A stretch of DNA of 64,000 nt from Sipunculus nudus. Taxonomy: Eukaryota > Annelida > Sipuncula > Golfingiida > Sipunculidae. Below the pieces are notes generated by a model. The model was not told where the DNA came from. It was given only the letters and a program-made list of their open reading frames with translations, and did not search any database. The stretch spans positions 62,849,176 to 62,913,175 of the forward strand of contig CM049316.1 in the NCBI GenBank assembly GCA_026874595.1, written 5' to 3'. Positions 46,601-56,065 of the stretch are shown piece after piece (position 1 is the stretch's first letter; every line of letters starts with the position of its first letter). Made by a program: the position numbers and the translations under genes.

Positions 46601-49600
46601 GGGCGACGAGAACGGCCGGGGAGTAAGTACCGGGGGCGCCGGCGAGGGAGCCGGGCGGACGGGATCGGGTCTAGACGAACCGTCTAGATCCGACATAAGT
46701 GATGAGCAAAACCGGGACAATTTATGTAATATGGAATAGGCAGATGTGCCGTCAGAACGGGAGGCCGCGGGAACTGGGGAAGATTTAACTGTCGAAACCA
46801 CGGGAGAGGTGACAGGACCGACGGGAACGGAAGGTGAACGCAGCACAGCCGTGGTGCGGTCAACCAGGGTAGGCTCCCCCCCCTCCCCCCCCCCCCCCCC
46901 CGAGACAACCACGGGGCCAGACAAGGGAATATTGGAGGGGGAACCCCCAATTACCGGGGACTGAACCCAATCCTGGAACAAGGCCCACTTGTCAGTGGAC
47001 CACGTCTGGCAATGGAAACAAGGATCAGCCGGACCGCGGCAGGAGTCATTGTTGGTGCGGCAACCATAACAAGTGGGGTGGGAGTCCCATACCGGGATTA
47101 TAGTGCCACAAGAGACACAATAAGTGGGGTTCTCCATGGCGGGCAAGGGAAAATAAGAACAACTTACAATCAGTTGGCAAACTCAAAACGACAAACCCAA
47201 CAGTGGACGAATCTCGCAGCTCGGGATCAAACGTCCATCATGGCGTACGCTAGAAGAAAATGTGATTATGGGTAACGGAAGTGTGACCTAGATACACGGG
47301 AACGAGGCGGGATGGGCGATAATAGGCCCAATAAGGGAAAATTTTCGGTTGGCTTACTCTGGCGTATAAACTTTAACAGAGAAAATTCTCATTAATACAG
47401 AAACAGCTCACAATTATGTTTACGTAATAAAACATGAGAAATTTGACATTATTCTGTAAAGGGGCCATCACACCACCATCTATCATATCAGAAGCTTAGC
47501 TATCCAACTCCACCCACTGAAAACCCACCTGGATTCAAACTGAGCCAGTGGGAAACCCATTCAGACAAAGTTGTGTGAACTCATCCCAATGCAAAAACAG
47601 GTAATAAACTAGGTGTTTTTAACTCTCACACTGAGAGGTAACCAAAAGCCATACATGCAAGATTACAGTTTACTGTATAATAATAAATTGATCAATGTTA
47701 CTTACTTATGTGGTATCTGTAGATACAGGTAGAACAGACCCCCTTCATACGGACTGCCATGGGGGCCAGTGATCGCTGCCTGCCAGTGACAACACTGTCT
47801 GTCAAGTGGGGTTGCTTGAATTCCCTCCGGAGGGTCAACTTGTAATGTCTTCAGTTCACATCTCAAGCGACGATTTCTCCATGAGTTATCACTAACAGGT
47901 GGGGTACTCTATAATATAAAGGCCGACACTTTTTGGTTTTTCAACTCTTCAATAAAATTCAAGAAATCATTTCTGAAAAAAAAGGTACTTAAACAAAGTA
48001 TCTTGGTACCGCAGCTGTATATTATACATTCTTAATAATCATGATGTATATCTTGACAGTCACAAAGAGATAACTCATTGTCTAACATCAAAACGTGATC
48101 ACAAGATGCTCTCAGGCATAAAAGAGGAACTACGAGAAATTACTTTAAAACTGGGTTGGGACCTGGCTGATTTTAAGTTTTATATGTGTAAGAATGAGAT
48201 TCAATTATGTGAAATTTACTGGAATTAAATGATATGGAATTCCTGAATTTCCTGAAATTCATGATATGGAATTCCTTAATTTCCTGAAATTCATGATATG
48301 GAACTCCTAAATATCCTGAAATTCATGATATGGAATTCCTTAATTTCCTAAAATCAAGACATTTCCTAAACTTTTTCATGCCTTAACATTTATTTTACAA
48401 TGCATTAACCAAACACTAATATTGAATAGACCAAATCTGACAAATACAAAGAACATTTTAAGTTATCAGAAAATCTCTGGTATCAGAGTAATTTAAATGA
48501 ACAAAACCCATTGCAATTTAAATTCTGTCCAAGTTGGTGTAATTAACAATTATCAGGAATCGTTTGAACTGCTGGACTAACTACACTGCAGGCCAATGGC
48601 ATTCAGCTGGTGATATATCACTCTTACAGAATCTGCCGTGCAGATTTTACTCACCTGTAACATCATGTTTTCTAAACAATACCTACACGGTGCACTCTCT
48701 AACCTGAAAAATAAACAGGAAATATGTTAAAAACTTAGATATATTGTATTTTTCCTTTTATCCAAAACATTTGGAATAAGCAAGACCAATACACTACTAG
48801 AATAAAATATCACTGAAGCATGTGAGTTACACAAGATATATATTAAACATAAATTTTTCCATCTGGCTAGGACACTAATATAGCCTTATGATTAAGATTA
48901 TACTTATAATCATATAACAAGGCTGATGATCAGGCACATTTAACAGGGATTTAGAGCATTATGCACAGAAAACTAAAACAAATGTAAAGAGTTTCTAATG
49001 TCAAAAAAAAAGTATGGTTCTCAAACACTTTTCTCAGAAATCAGTGCAGGCGGGCGATATTTTTTTTTTCACCTTTTTTGTATGTTTAGATAAAAATGTC
49101 ATATGATCAGGGGAAAGCATGAAAATAACAGAATTATTTTTAACCAGGTTAAAATATTACATAACATAGGATATCTTATCAAAATTGTATTATTAAATCT
49201 TCTTGAAAGATGAAAATCAAAATATAAATTTTTGATGCGGGGGTTAAAATTGATACAGGAATTGGCTGAGAACCTTACTTTTTATTTTTTTATAATGGAA
49301 TAACATCAGCAAGGATGTAGATAAACAGAACTTAGGCCACAAACAAAAATTCTATGGACTCTGGGAACAGAAAATATAGTGCAAGTGCGCAAATTTTTTT
49401 ATTATTTTTTCTTTTCTGATGGATACACAATATGTAGAATTTTGCCCGCTTGCCTAGAAAATACCATGAATTGCTTCAATCCTTGCAATGAAGTCTATGA
49501 TCAACACAAAATTTAGTCCATTTTCCATACCTTAATAAAAGTTTTTGATATTCTTTTAGGGAATGTTACCAAAGACCTGGCCTTCATTTAATAAAAAAAA

Positions 49601-52173
49601 TTAAAATTTTTCCAGTGATGGGAGAGGGAAATCCATAGAACGATAAATTTTTTTGTATGGCCTAATCTTAATACTGTCATTAATCAAAAGAAACAAAGAT
49701 AGAGGTTTCTATCACATGGAATTCATCATCATGACCTGTCAGTCAGCTAGCTTAGCATCAGAAACCAAATATTTAGATTTCCAAGAGTAAAACTGGTTGT
49801 GACTAGTATCTTTAAAACTATATAGCATTTCTATGAAAATGATGATACATCTAAACCATTATCTTTCTACATTTTTGTCTGCATGTTCATTTCCATATTA
49901 ACAGTATCTACAAAGTATAGTGATCATATGAATATGATTATCTTTACATTTAAAGGGACTACAAAAATACAAAAGAAGGAACATAATATTAATTACTTTA
50001 ATACTCACAATTTGGTATAAACTATTCTCCAACAATGGACACGATACTGAGGATTGAACAGGGGCCATCTTAATCGCACAAACATTTCCCATTGGTCCTC
50101 GCTCATCTCGGCATCTAGTATGTGGCGCCATCTAGCACAAACATTGCTTGCTGTCCACAGTGAAACATCATTGAGATGTCGAAACACTACAAGTAAAACT
50201 GAAGAGAAAGAAAGGTTTGTGAGTTAAGATGGAAGTACAATTGTAGCTAAGCTATGGAAACATCTTATATTCTATATTGTACTCTTACATGAAACTACCA
50301 TTAGAGTAGTATATCTTATCAAACTCTTCAGCTTACCTTTTCTTCAGCCTTTGCTAAATTACGGGCAATAAATTTCTGAGTTCTCATAAATGAGTGGAGA
50401 GCATACAGCATGAAGACTTGGATATTAGAAGATGCTATGTTGCTGGATATTTTTAATGGTGAGCAACTCTCAGCAATGGGGCCTGTGCTAATCCATATTT
50501 TTTAAACTTATGAAGAGAATCATCTCTCAAAGAAAGCAGTTTCAGATTTATATTAATTTAAATGATGACTTTCACTTATACATTTTGATACATCAGTCCT
50601 CTCACCAGACTCATGAAATACATGAATTTTATAAGAGCATTTAGGACAAAAATATGGTAATATAGGAAAGTATAGGAGACAATATTTTAATAGGAAAATC
50701 TGGAATTACAGGAGGCAGTGGAAGCCATGATACATCTGAGCCATGCCTGGACTTTGCCCATTTACCAGGAAGTCAAGCATGAGGGGTTACAAAGGGTTAA
50801 AGTGTACCACAAAATATTAAGCTTTTTGCAACTATCATGTTTAAAGATCAGAAGTGTGTACCTTCTGTAGGCAAGGCCTCCACTAGACCTGGAGTGGGGA
50901 GTCTGTCCATCTGGTAATCTCTAGGACAGGTCAGGTTGGAGATTCTCTCTGCCAGTTTGTCTGTTTTAGGGCCGTACGGGACATACATACGTTCTGAGGC
51001 CTGGCCTGAGGCACGTTTCATGTAGAAGTCACTCTCTGCATGAGGCTCCTCATTCCCGGAGTCCCCAGAGTCAGCTTTCTGTAATAAATTACCAAAACTG
51101 TTATTACCTGAATAATAATAGTTATTTGCCATGTTAAATTAACGTTTCTGTACTTAAGTATTAAAGTATTAATACTTTCAATGCATTAATAAGCACCTTA
51201 TGAATTTAAAATGAATTTTTTTAACCTTATTTTAAAATAAACTTTAAAGTTGAATATGTATTCCCTTTAATATATAGTTAGAACTACAATCATGAGAAAA
51301 AAAATTGAAAAATGCTGTCACTTTCCCTATTTTAATAAAAGCAAAATACTTACTAAATAAAAAGAATCATGTAAAATATTGTGCTTGTGCTTACACAGAT
51401 TATTCTCCAGTTTAATAATTTATAAATGTTCCAACTTAAATACACAATTACAATAACAGTCTGGTCATGGCAAATATCCAATAATTACTGTCTCTGACAC
51501 CACTACAATTTCTGATCAAGATACTTAATATCACAAAAAGGGAAACTATATATCCAGCCATGATAAATCTTAAGCTAAATAATCACTGCCAATAAATACT
51601 GTCTCGGACTCCACAAGAATTTCCTATTGTAGATAGAAGTATCAAAGTTTTTTTACCTTTTTTAATGGGGGTAATCACCTCCATATTTAAATGCTTGCTT
51701 ATCTACTTTGTAGATCTGCAGAATTCCATTCCCGTTAGGGACTACGTGACAGGGGCTTATATGCAACATACATGGCATCAACCTGAATCAGTGTACCACT
51801 CCAGCGGGTCCTTGGTAAGTGTCATCCCTATTGCTGGGTCATAACACAGAGAGACCCACGGAAGGTGCTTGTGAGTAAAACACAACAGATGGCAGTCTGC
51901 CTATTAAGCCTGGAGAGTGCTCACCCTGGGTGGGGAGCCGACCAGGGAAAATCTTATTGCTTCAGCTGAGATTCAACCTTATGATCTCCCAGCTTGAGCC
52001 CTTTACTATACCCAATGACCATGGAAGCTGGTGCTGCATCAATATTAACTAGGAATACCAGGGGCGTAGCCAGAGGGGGGCTGCAGGGGGCCATGGCCCC
52101 CCCCCCTCCCCCCTTCCCCCTACTGGTCGCATCCAGTACTCGCCAACCTTTTGGAATTTCACTTAAGCTAATA

Positions 52174-52231
<58 letters not shown>

Positions 52232-53081
52232 TGCATTAAATTGCCTTTGCTTTCAGTAGCGGATCCAGAGAGGGCACCTTCGGCCTGCGACCATCCGTTG
52301 GGCTGCAATATCCCTCATTTGATCTAATTTCCCAATTTTCATGGTTAATTTTCGTTTTTCATATTTCTTTTTTTTAATTAGCAATAAGATTTTATTTATC
52401 TGCAGTTAATTACTCTGCAAATTCATAAGTTGAGGATGAGGATATTTATGAAAAGTTGCAGAACAACTGCAGAGCACCAGGCCATAGTTGTGGTTGACTG
52501 TGCACAATCTCATGGCTCAATCCTCTGTTGATAAGTTACTCGCGATCTGTACTCTTAGGAGTCCTGTGTGCTGCTGAGACCACGGATCCCGGTAAAATTT
52601 AGTTTAACAAAGTTTAAAATTTTATATCCTTATTTTGAAGAATTATAATTATTAAACATTGAACCTCTTTCAGTTTGACTAAACAGTTTAACAAAGTTTA
52701 ACATAAGACATCAACATATCAGTTATTACACCTCGAGCATTACATTAAAAGATAATATTTTGCAAGTTATGAACGTAAATGCGCCTTTGGGTCATTGACT
52801 TTTAACATGTTGAAAACGATTGAAATTTTTCATCCTTATTTTGAAGAAACTTATATTAATTATTGAACCTCTGTACAGTTAGACTACTTGCGCAAAGACA
52901 TGAGGGAACAGTTTTTTTTCGGGAACAGGAAATCCTCATTTTTTATGGTAACAATTGCCTCAAAATATCCTCTTTACATTGCATATTCAAAAGATTTCCC
53001 AGTATTGGAGTGGGATACTCCCTCCCTTACCTTCTAAATTTACCTGAAACTAACCTTAATAAACCTTGGTTCATAATTGAA

Positions 53082-53120
<39 letters not shown>

Positions 53121-55095
53121 CACTAAAATATTTTACGTATAGTAATAATAATAGTATGTATACATACATACATATATACGTATATATTACAGATTTCATA
53201 GTACCCATACATGCATATTTCGTTTTTCGAAATTCTGGATCCGCCATTGATCATGGCCCCCTCCCCTCCCTCAATCCTGGCGACGCCCCTTGATACTCAC
53301 CTCAACAAACAAGGCATCTCCGGGGTAGTTAATATCTTCTATGTATAGGAACAGATGACACGTACTACAGACTGGTTCACCAAAGTTAGCGCCATAAAAC
53401 CCTTCACACATACAGCATCTTGGGTACTGAAGAGAAAAATTGAGAGCTGTGTATACTTTTAGTAACATACACTGAAAATTGGTTCCACATACACACATTT
53501 ATCTAAAATATATGTCACCAATATAAATTATATCATTATTCAATACTCATCTCAGGCACTTTTAATTGTTTATACTCTTGTTTTAAAGGGAATACTTAGT
53601 TTAGCATAACATAAGTCCTTCCTGGATATGTGTACAAACAACAAAGATAATAAATGACCAAATTAAAATACCATCATAAAACATCATGAATTGAAGGGAA
53701 ACATTTTTTTAAGCACAGTTCCCCTGTAAATGCACAAAATATGTAGGTGGAAGCTTGACCTAACTTATGCCCCTAAAAACCCTGACGAGGCCCAATGACA
53801 TATATTTAACAAACACACATGCATATACACATGCTGCATAATAAATGGGTTCGGAATTAAGAATAGAATAGTATAAGAAGTTACCAGTACTGCTTGCATG
53901 ATGAATGTTGTTAAAACTTTGTAAAACATTCAGAAATCACCAATAACAAAATGCAGATGGGGAGGGGACTCTGATCAAATTACAGACCTCATTTCCTCTT
54001 ACCATGTTCCTGCCTGAACACACAAACCTTTCTGAACACACAATTTTGTCACTGCTATGTTTTAGTAGTGTGTTCCATACTGCCATAAAGAATTTGTGAC
54101 TACCTCCGACTTATTGCTTTCCCATGACAGCAATATTGCAGTCCTGTCCAAAAATTAAAAGTTCAGGTACATGGAAAAAATCTATGTAAAGTATTGTGTT
54201 TACAACAGAGCCAAAACTGGGTCTACCCCAGTCAAAGCCACCTGGGTAAACTTGTTACAATGTATCAACTGCCAACTGTGTGGCTCTGTGAGCAAAGGCC
54301 ACACAGGTCATTGTTTCAGATTCTGAGACAGTTTCAAGCACTGGGGTTGCAAGGTTTTAAAAGTGGGTCTTGATTTCATACTTAAACACAATAATATTTA
54401 GCTCTATTTCTTGGCCATCAGAAAAGATTACTATTTCTGCCCCAGATTATATAAATTTTCCTGTCCTAAGCACAATATTTGATTTTACACAATTTTTTTC
54501 CTGGAAAGGGTTTTAAGCTTTTGCGTTTTCTTGAAGCCTTTCTGGATACATACACCGCATACATGCAGTTACCCTTTAATGCAGACCAGGTCCTGAACAC
54601 CCTCTTCACGGACGTCGATGCTTGGAGCAAATATAGAATCGGGTCTACAGGGACGAGGTTAGTGGTGTATACAGACGGACGTAATGATGTTTAGGATTTA
54701 TGTTATGGAGAAGTAAGAGGCATGTCGATATCATATCATCAGGCATGTCATGGCTTATGTTGATTGATACTAATACGCGACGGTCAAGTCAGTTTAGACC
54801 CATCTTGGAAATGAAGACCGGATTTTATACTTGGGCCGACGCGGGTACCGTTTACAGTATGAAATTTTCACCTCTAACGTTTCATGTATAACATTTTTTA
54901 TACCGACTTCCAAACATAAACACTGCAGTTGATTTTCTTATATTATCGCCCACACCTAACATTGTGCCTCTAAAGACACAGAAATCATGGAATCTAGTAG
55001 TAACTAACATATGGACCGCATGCTATATAATGTCTGCAAACCTTTGGTAGGAGAAAAGCTCCTATCTCACTGGACAGTCGCCTGTCATCTGCCAT
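40384..55095 (-). CDS. F-box protein with C-terminal catalytically dead UBE2D-like E2 domain (seven exons)
   Basis: Coding exons in order are 55095-55042, 53426-53301, 51078-50862, 50198-50009, 48703-48655, 47908-47706 and 40693-40384. All have GT/AG borders and matching phases, total 1149 bases, 382 residues plus TAG. Residues 19-42 hold C22-x2-C25 and C38-x2-C41-H, a likely zinc site. Residues about 127-165 are an F-box (A-L-P-T-E-V-L-L-V-V-F-R-H-L, then S-N-V-C-A-R-W-R), which would bind SKP1 of an SCF ubiquitin ligase. Residues about 223-372 are a UBC fold: S-P-Y-E-G-G, Y-P-M-R-P-P, H-P-N (296-298), W-S-L-A-L-T-I-S-K-V-L, W-T-W-K-Y-A-M. UBE2D proteins have I-C-L-D at the active site; here it is V-G-L-D (Gly306), so it cannot carry ubiquitin as a thioester. 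It may act as a ubiquitin-binding or E2-mimic substrate receptor (inference). Intron 6 carries a DIRS element. Confidence 0.82.
41804..42005. repeat. DIRS left inverted terminal repeat
   Basis: From about the C-run at 41804-41810 to ATCACATTTTC. The part from about 41855 (TTCTGTATTAATGAGAATTTTC) is the reverse complement of 47256-47400; the outer about 45 bp are unique to this end, and their complement occurs in the internal region. Confidence 0.85.
42047..42154. repeat. DIRS internal complementary region
   Basis: 42047-42104 is the reverse complement of the left outer edge (about 41806-41862, ending GGGAGGGAATGGGG), and 42105-42154 is the reverse complement of the right outer edge (47388-47433, GTTTTATTACGTAAACATAA). 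The two halves meet in the G-run at 42103-42109. This is the circle-junction template expected in the DIRS1 replication model. Confidence 0.88.
42215..43440 (-). pseudogene. DIRS tyrosine recombinase, two frameshifts
   Basis: The N-terminal frame 43366-42725 (open further upstream) has the SAM-like core-binding region (R-I-Y-D-S-R-W-R-L-F-T-E-W, then R-G-Y-R-A-A-L-L-S-V-L) and the first catalytic Arg in A-S-A-G-R-R-S-E-L-H. The catalytic C-terminus is in another frame (42610-42215): H-D-I-R-A-I-S-T-S-L-A-H-F (His/Arg) and F-T-R-F-Y-L-K-D-V (nucleophilic Tyr). Two breaks separate them: one base lost near 42727 and a G14-type homopolymer at about 42618-42631. All R-H-R-Y residues can be seen, so decay is limited to indels. 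Confidence 0.85.
43455..45183 (-). pseudogene. DIRS reverse transcriptase and RNase H, one frameshift
   Basis: The RT frame is open from about 45183 to 44234: V-G-A-R-L-S at the start, L-V-P-K-P-H-G-R-W-R-P-I-V-D-L, K-I-D-L-T-D-A-Y-F-H-V-P-I, L-P-F-G-I-N-V-A-P-W-I-F, and the active site Y-L-D-D-W at about 44575. It shifts frame near 44240-44300 and continues to 43455 with RNase H: I-Y-T-D-A-S, I-L-E-L-R-A-V, I-R-T-D-N-T-T-V-V, L-V-D-A-L-S-R. The tail after RNase H (D-L-F-D-F-P-S-P-A) may be a remnant of the methyltransferase-like region found in DIRS elements, but I cannot confirm it. Confidence 0.88.
45115..47146 (-). pseudogene. DIRS gag-like protein, broken into frames
   Basis: Starts M-P-A-M-E-N-P-T-Y at 47146 with a cysteine-rich N-terminus (C-V-S-C, C-Y-G-C, C-F-H-C). 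A long Pro/Ser/Val-rich linker follows to about 46100. The frame then shifts to a helical segment (45960-45454: L-L-D-L-E-G-L-G-R-Q-A-A-G-M-V-K, then L-E-F/V-N-C-I-L-L-R-R) and again to a basic Arg/Pro-rich C-terminus at 45396-45115, likely nucleic-acid binding. At least two frameshifts. Order and position match the first gene of DIRS elements. Confidence 0.68.
47256..47433. repeat. DIRS right inverted terminal repeat
   Basis: Starts GAAAATGTGATTATGGG, the complement of the inner end of the left repeat, and ends TACGTAATAAAAC. Its outer about 45 bp are unique to this end and are copied in the internal complementary region. Confidence 0.85.
47706..47908 (-). CDS. F-box/E2 gene exon 6 (first half of UBC fold)
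   Basis: The acceptor TTATATTATAG is weak and the donor ATAA|GTAAGTAAC is very strong. Encodes R-R-L-R-C-E-L through G-P-H-G-S-P-Y-E-G-G-L-F to I-P-H, the N-terminal helix and first strands of the E2 fold. The intron after it holds the DIRS retrotransposon. Confidence 0.82.
48231..48358. repeat. 32-bp tandem repeat, four copies
   Basis: Units GATATGGAATTCCT.AATTTCC... start at 48231, 48263, 48295 and 48327. Intronic (intron 5/6 side), non-coding. Confidence 0.9.
48655..48703 (-). CDS. F-box/E2 gene exon 5 (49 bp)
   Basis: A 49-bp exon with acceptor TTATTTTTCAG and donor ACAG|GTGAGTAA. It encodes L-E-S-A-P-C-R-Y-C-L-E-N-M-M-L-Q. It is needed to bring exon 4 (phase 2) into frame with exon 6, which is the main evidence for it. 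Confidence 0.75.
49017..49273. mobile_element. Short inverted-repeat element (MITE), copy 2, inverted
   Basis: Reverse-complement match to 35059-35322 over its full length. Terminal repeats are decayed (GTTCTCAAACAC / GGCTGAGAAC). It lies in intron 4 of the F-box/E2 gene. Confidence 0.82.
50009..50198 (-). CDS. F-box/E2 gene exon 4 (F-box core)
   Basis: Acceptor TTCTTTCTCTTCAG, donor AATT|GTGAGT. Completes the F-box (V-F-R-H-L-N-D-V-S-L, then W-R-H-I-L) and continues with F-V-R-L-R-W-P-L-F-N-P and the first part of the post-F-box helix. Confidence 0.85.
50862..51078 (-). CDS. F-box/E2 gene exon 3 (linker and start of F-box)
   Basis: Acceptor TTATTACAG, donor GAAG|GTACAC. Encodes an acidic/polar linker (K-A-D-S-G-D-S-G-N-E-E-P) and ends with the F-box start L-P-T-E. 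Phase 1 end. Confidence 0.82.
51662..52034 (-). mobile_element. tRNA-derived SINE, copy 2
   Basis: Shares with copy 1 (26225-26552) the order GGAGGTGATTACCCCC-like tail-side hairpin, GAATTCTGCAGA, CACCCAGGGTGAGC and GGGAGATCATAAGG. The box A side is degraded here. T-run at about 51650-51663 on the plus strand equals the A-rich tail. It sits in intron 2 of the F-box/E2 gene. Confidence 0.68.
52176..52228. repeat. (TA)n microsatellite
   Basis: About 26 TA units; read as Tyr-Ile in open frames on both strands. Confidence 0.95.
52254..53249. mobile_element. Nested inverted-repeat element with CAGTGGCGGATCCAG-type ends
   Basis: CAGTAGCGGATCCAGA at 52254-52269 and the complement of CAATGGCGGATCCAGA at 53234-53249. 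About 1 kb, no coding sequence; (TA)n tracts lie just outside (52176-52228) and inside (53083-53115). Confidence 0.5.
53083..53115. repeat. (TA)n microsatellite
   Basis: About 16 TA units followed by CATACA repeats; intronic. Confidence 0.9.
53301..53426 (-). CDS. F-box/E2 gene exon 2 (cysteine-rich)
   Basis: 42 whole codons. The acceptor TTTTCTCTTCAG and donor GAG|GTGAGTAT are strong. Encodes the CxxC-x12-CxxCH motif. A transposon end begins 8 bp into the following intron. Confidence 0.8.
55042..55095 (-). CDS. F-box/E2 gene exon 1
   Basis: Encodes 18 residues, MADDRRLSS...LLPK, from an ATG in good Kozak context. The donor AAAG|GTTTGC is weak at +3, making this the least certain exon, but its phase 0 end matches exon 2 and no in-frame alternative was seen nearer. 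Confidence 0.6.
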
Positions 55096-55140
55096 GGCAA
55101 TGGGATAACCACTGTTGTCGCCTCTGTAGTTCTATGGCGG

Positions 55141-55148
55141 TGACGTCA
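55141..55148. promoter_or_regulatory. CRE-like palindrome TGACGTCA upstream of the F-box/E2 gene
   Basis: Perfect 8-bp cAMP-response-element/ATF palindrome 46 bp upstream of the inferred start codon on the minus strand. The start itself is in a good context (TTGCCATGG). No TATA box is obvious, as in many housekeeping promoters. Confidence 0.5.
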
Positions 55149-55410
55149 TTGCAAAACATAGTGTAAAGTGTAAAATCCGGAGGTCGAAAGTTAGAAGCTG
55201 AGATTTTTTTTATAATCAATGGGTATCTAGTTTTATATTGGTATTTATATGTCTCTCGTGCGTTTATCCACCGTAATGTGTGAAAAAATGTGATAATGTT
55301 AGTGTAACGTACATGAAAGTGTGAGACTGGTGGTACCGAGTTTAAATCTTAAAAATGTTTATATTTATTTATTAAGGTCATAAAAAAATTGTGAATCATA
55401 TATAAGTCGC

Positions 55411-56065
55411 GGAAAGAATGAGAATCAGGGGAGATCCAGAATCTTCCCGAAAAGAAATGGAATTCTCATTCTTCCCGTGAAAGAAAGAGAATCAATTAGT
55501 TATATTTCTTGATTCTCATTATTCCAGCAAGAAATGAGAATTTTATCCCCCGGGACAACAGGATTTTTTCCTAGAACTAAATTAATTGTAAAATGATATT
55601 CTTTTGTAGGTTGGAAAGGTTCATAAAATAAAAATAAACACCAAAACAGCACATCATAACTGTGTAGCAACAGCAGTAACCATTCCAAATGGAATGCATT
55701 TCAAATGGAATGCAAGTATTTCAAGCCTGTGTTTGCCATTATTAAACTTATGGCACAAATATTAAAGAAAAAAAAGGAATTTGATAACATAATATTTATC
55801 CCAACTTGCAACTATATGCATCTGATTTTATTATCAGAATCTGATTTTTTTATTGTAGCTTCATTATCAAACTTCTTAAAGTTCAAAATTAAGATTTAGT
55901 ACTAGTTTCTTTTTTTTAAGAAGACATGATTTTTAATGGAAAAACGAGAAGATAACTTGAATGAAATGATTCGTGTTCCTACTTGGATAAATGAGAATAC
56001 TCATTTTTCCCAGGTTTGAATTTGAAAACTGAATTCAAGTCTCTCCCTGGGAAAAAATGAGAATT
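55411..56065. repeat. Cluster of inverted GGGAAGAATGAGAATC-like motifs
   Basis: Forward copies at 55411-55426, 55482-55493 and 55530-55540; complements at 55460-55477 and 55511-55525; a second pair at 55988-56010 and 56044-56067. Neighbouring copies are in opposite orientation, giving small hairpins. The same motif recurs at 60383-60500. Confidence 0.6.

Larger units (their letters stand above)
41804..47433 (-). mobile_element. DIRS-type tyrosine-recombinase retrotransposon
   Basis: The whole DIRS architecture is visible. The inverted terminal repeats are 41804-42005 and 47256-47433. An internal complementary region at 42047-42154 joins complements of both outer edges. Minus-strand genes follow in the order gag-like, RT-RNase H, tyrosine recombinase. 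The element is clearly GC-richer than the host sequence. No target duplication is seen, as expected for recombinase-mediated insertion. Frameshifts in gag, between RT and RNase H, and twice in the recombinase show that this copy is no longer coding-competent. Confidence 0.92.
40694..47705 (-). other. Intron 6 of the F-box/E2 gene, with DIRS insertion
   Basis: 7.0 kb, of which 5.6 kb is the DIRS element at 41804-47433. The remaining part, 40694-41803, has a direct repeat: 41380-41470 against about 41570-41655, sharing GATATGCAG.GTCTG and AACTTAAATGAA.TG.AGT.CATAT. The element lies antisense-free: its genes read in the same direction as the host gene. Confidence 0.78.
52059..53292. mobile_element. 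Inverted-repeat element with CAGGGGCGTAGCCAG-type ends
   Basis: Left end CAGGGGCGTAGCCAGAGG at 52059, right end complement CAAGGGGCGTCGCCAGG ending at 53292; both continue into a GGGGGCCATG phrase. Ends of this kind are common in hAT-like elements, but I see no 8-bp target duplication and no transposase. It encloses a second inverted pair at 52254/53249. Confidence 0.55.
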
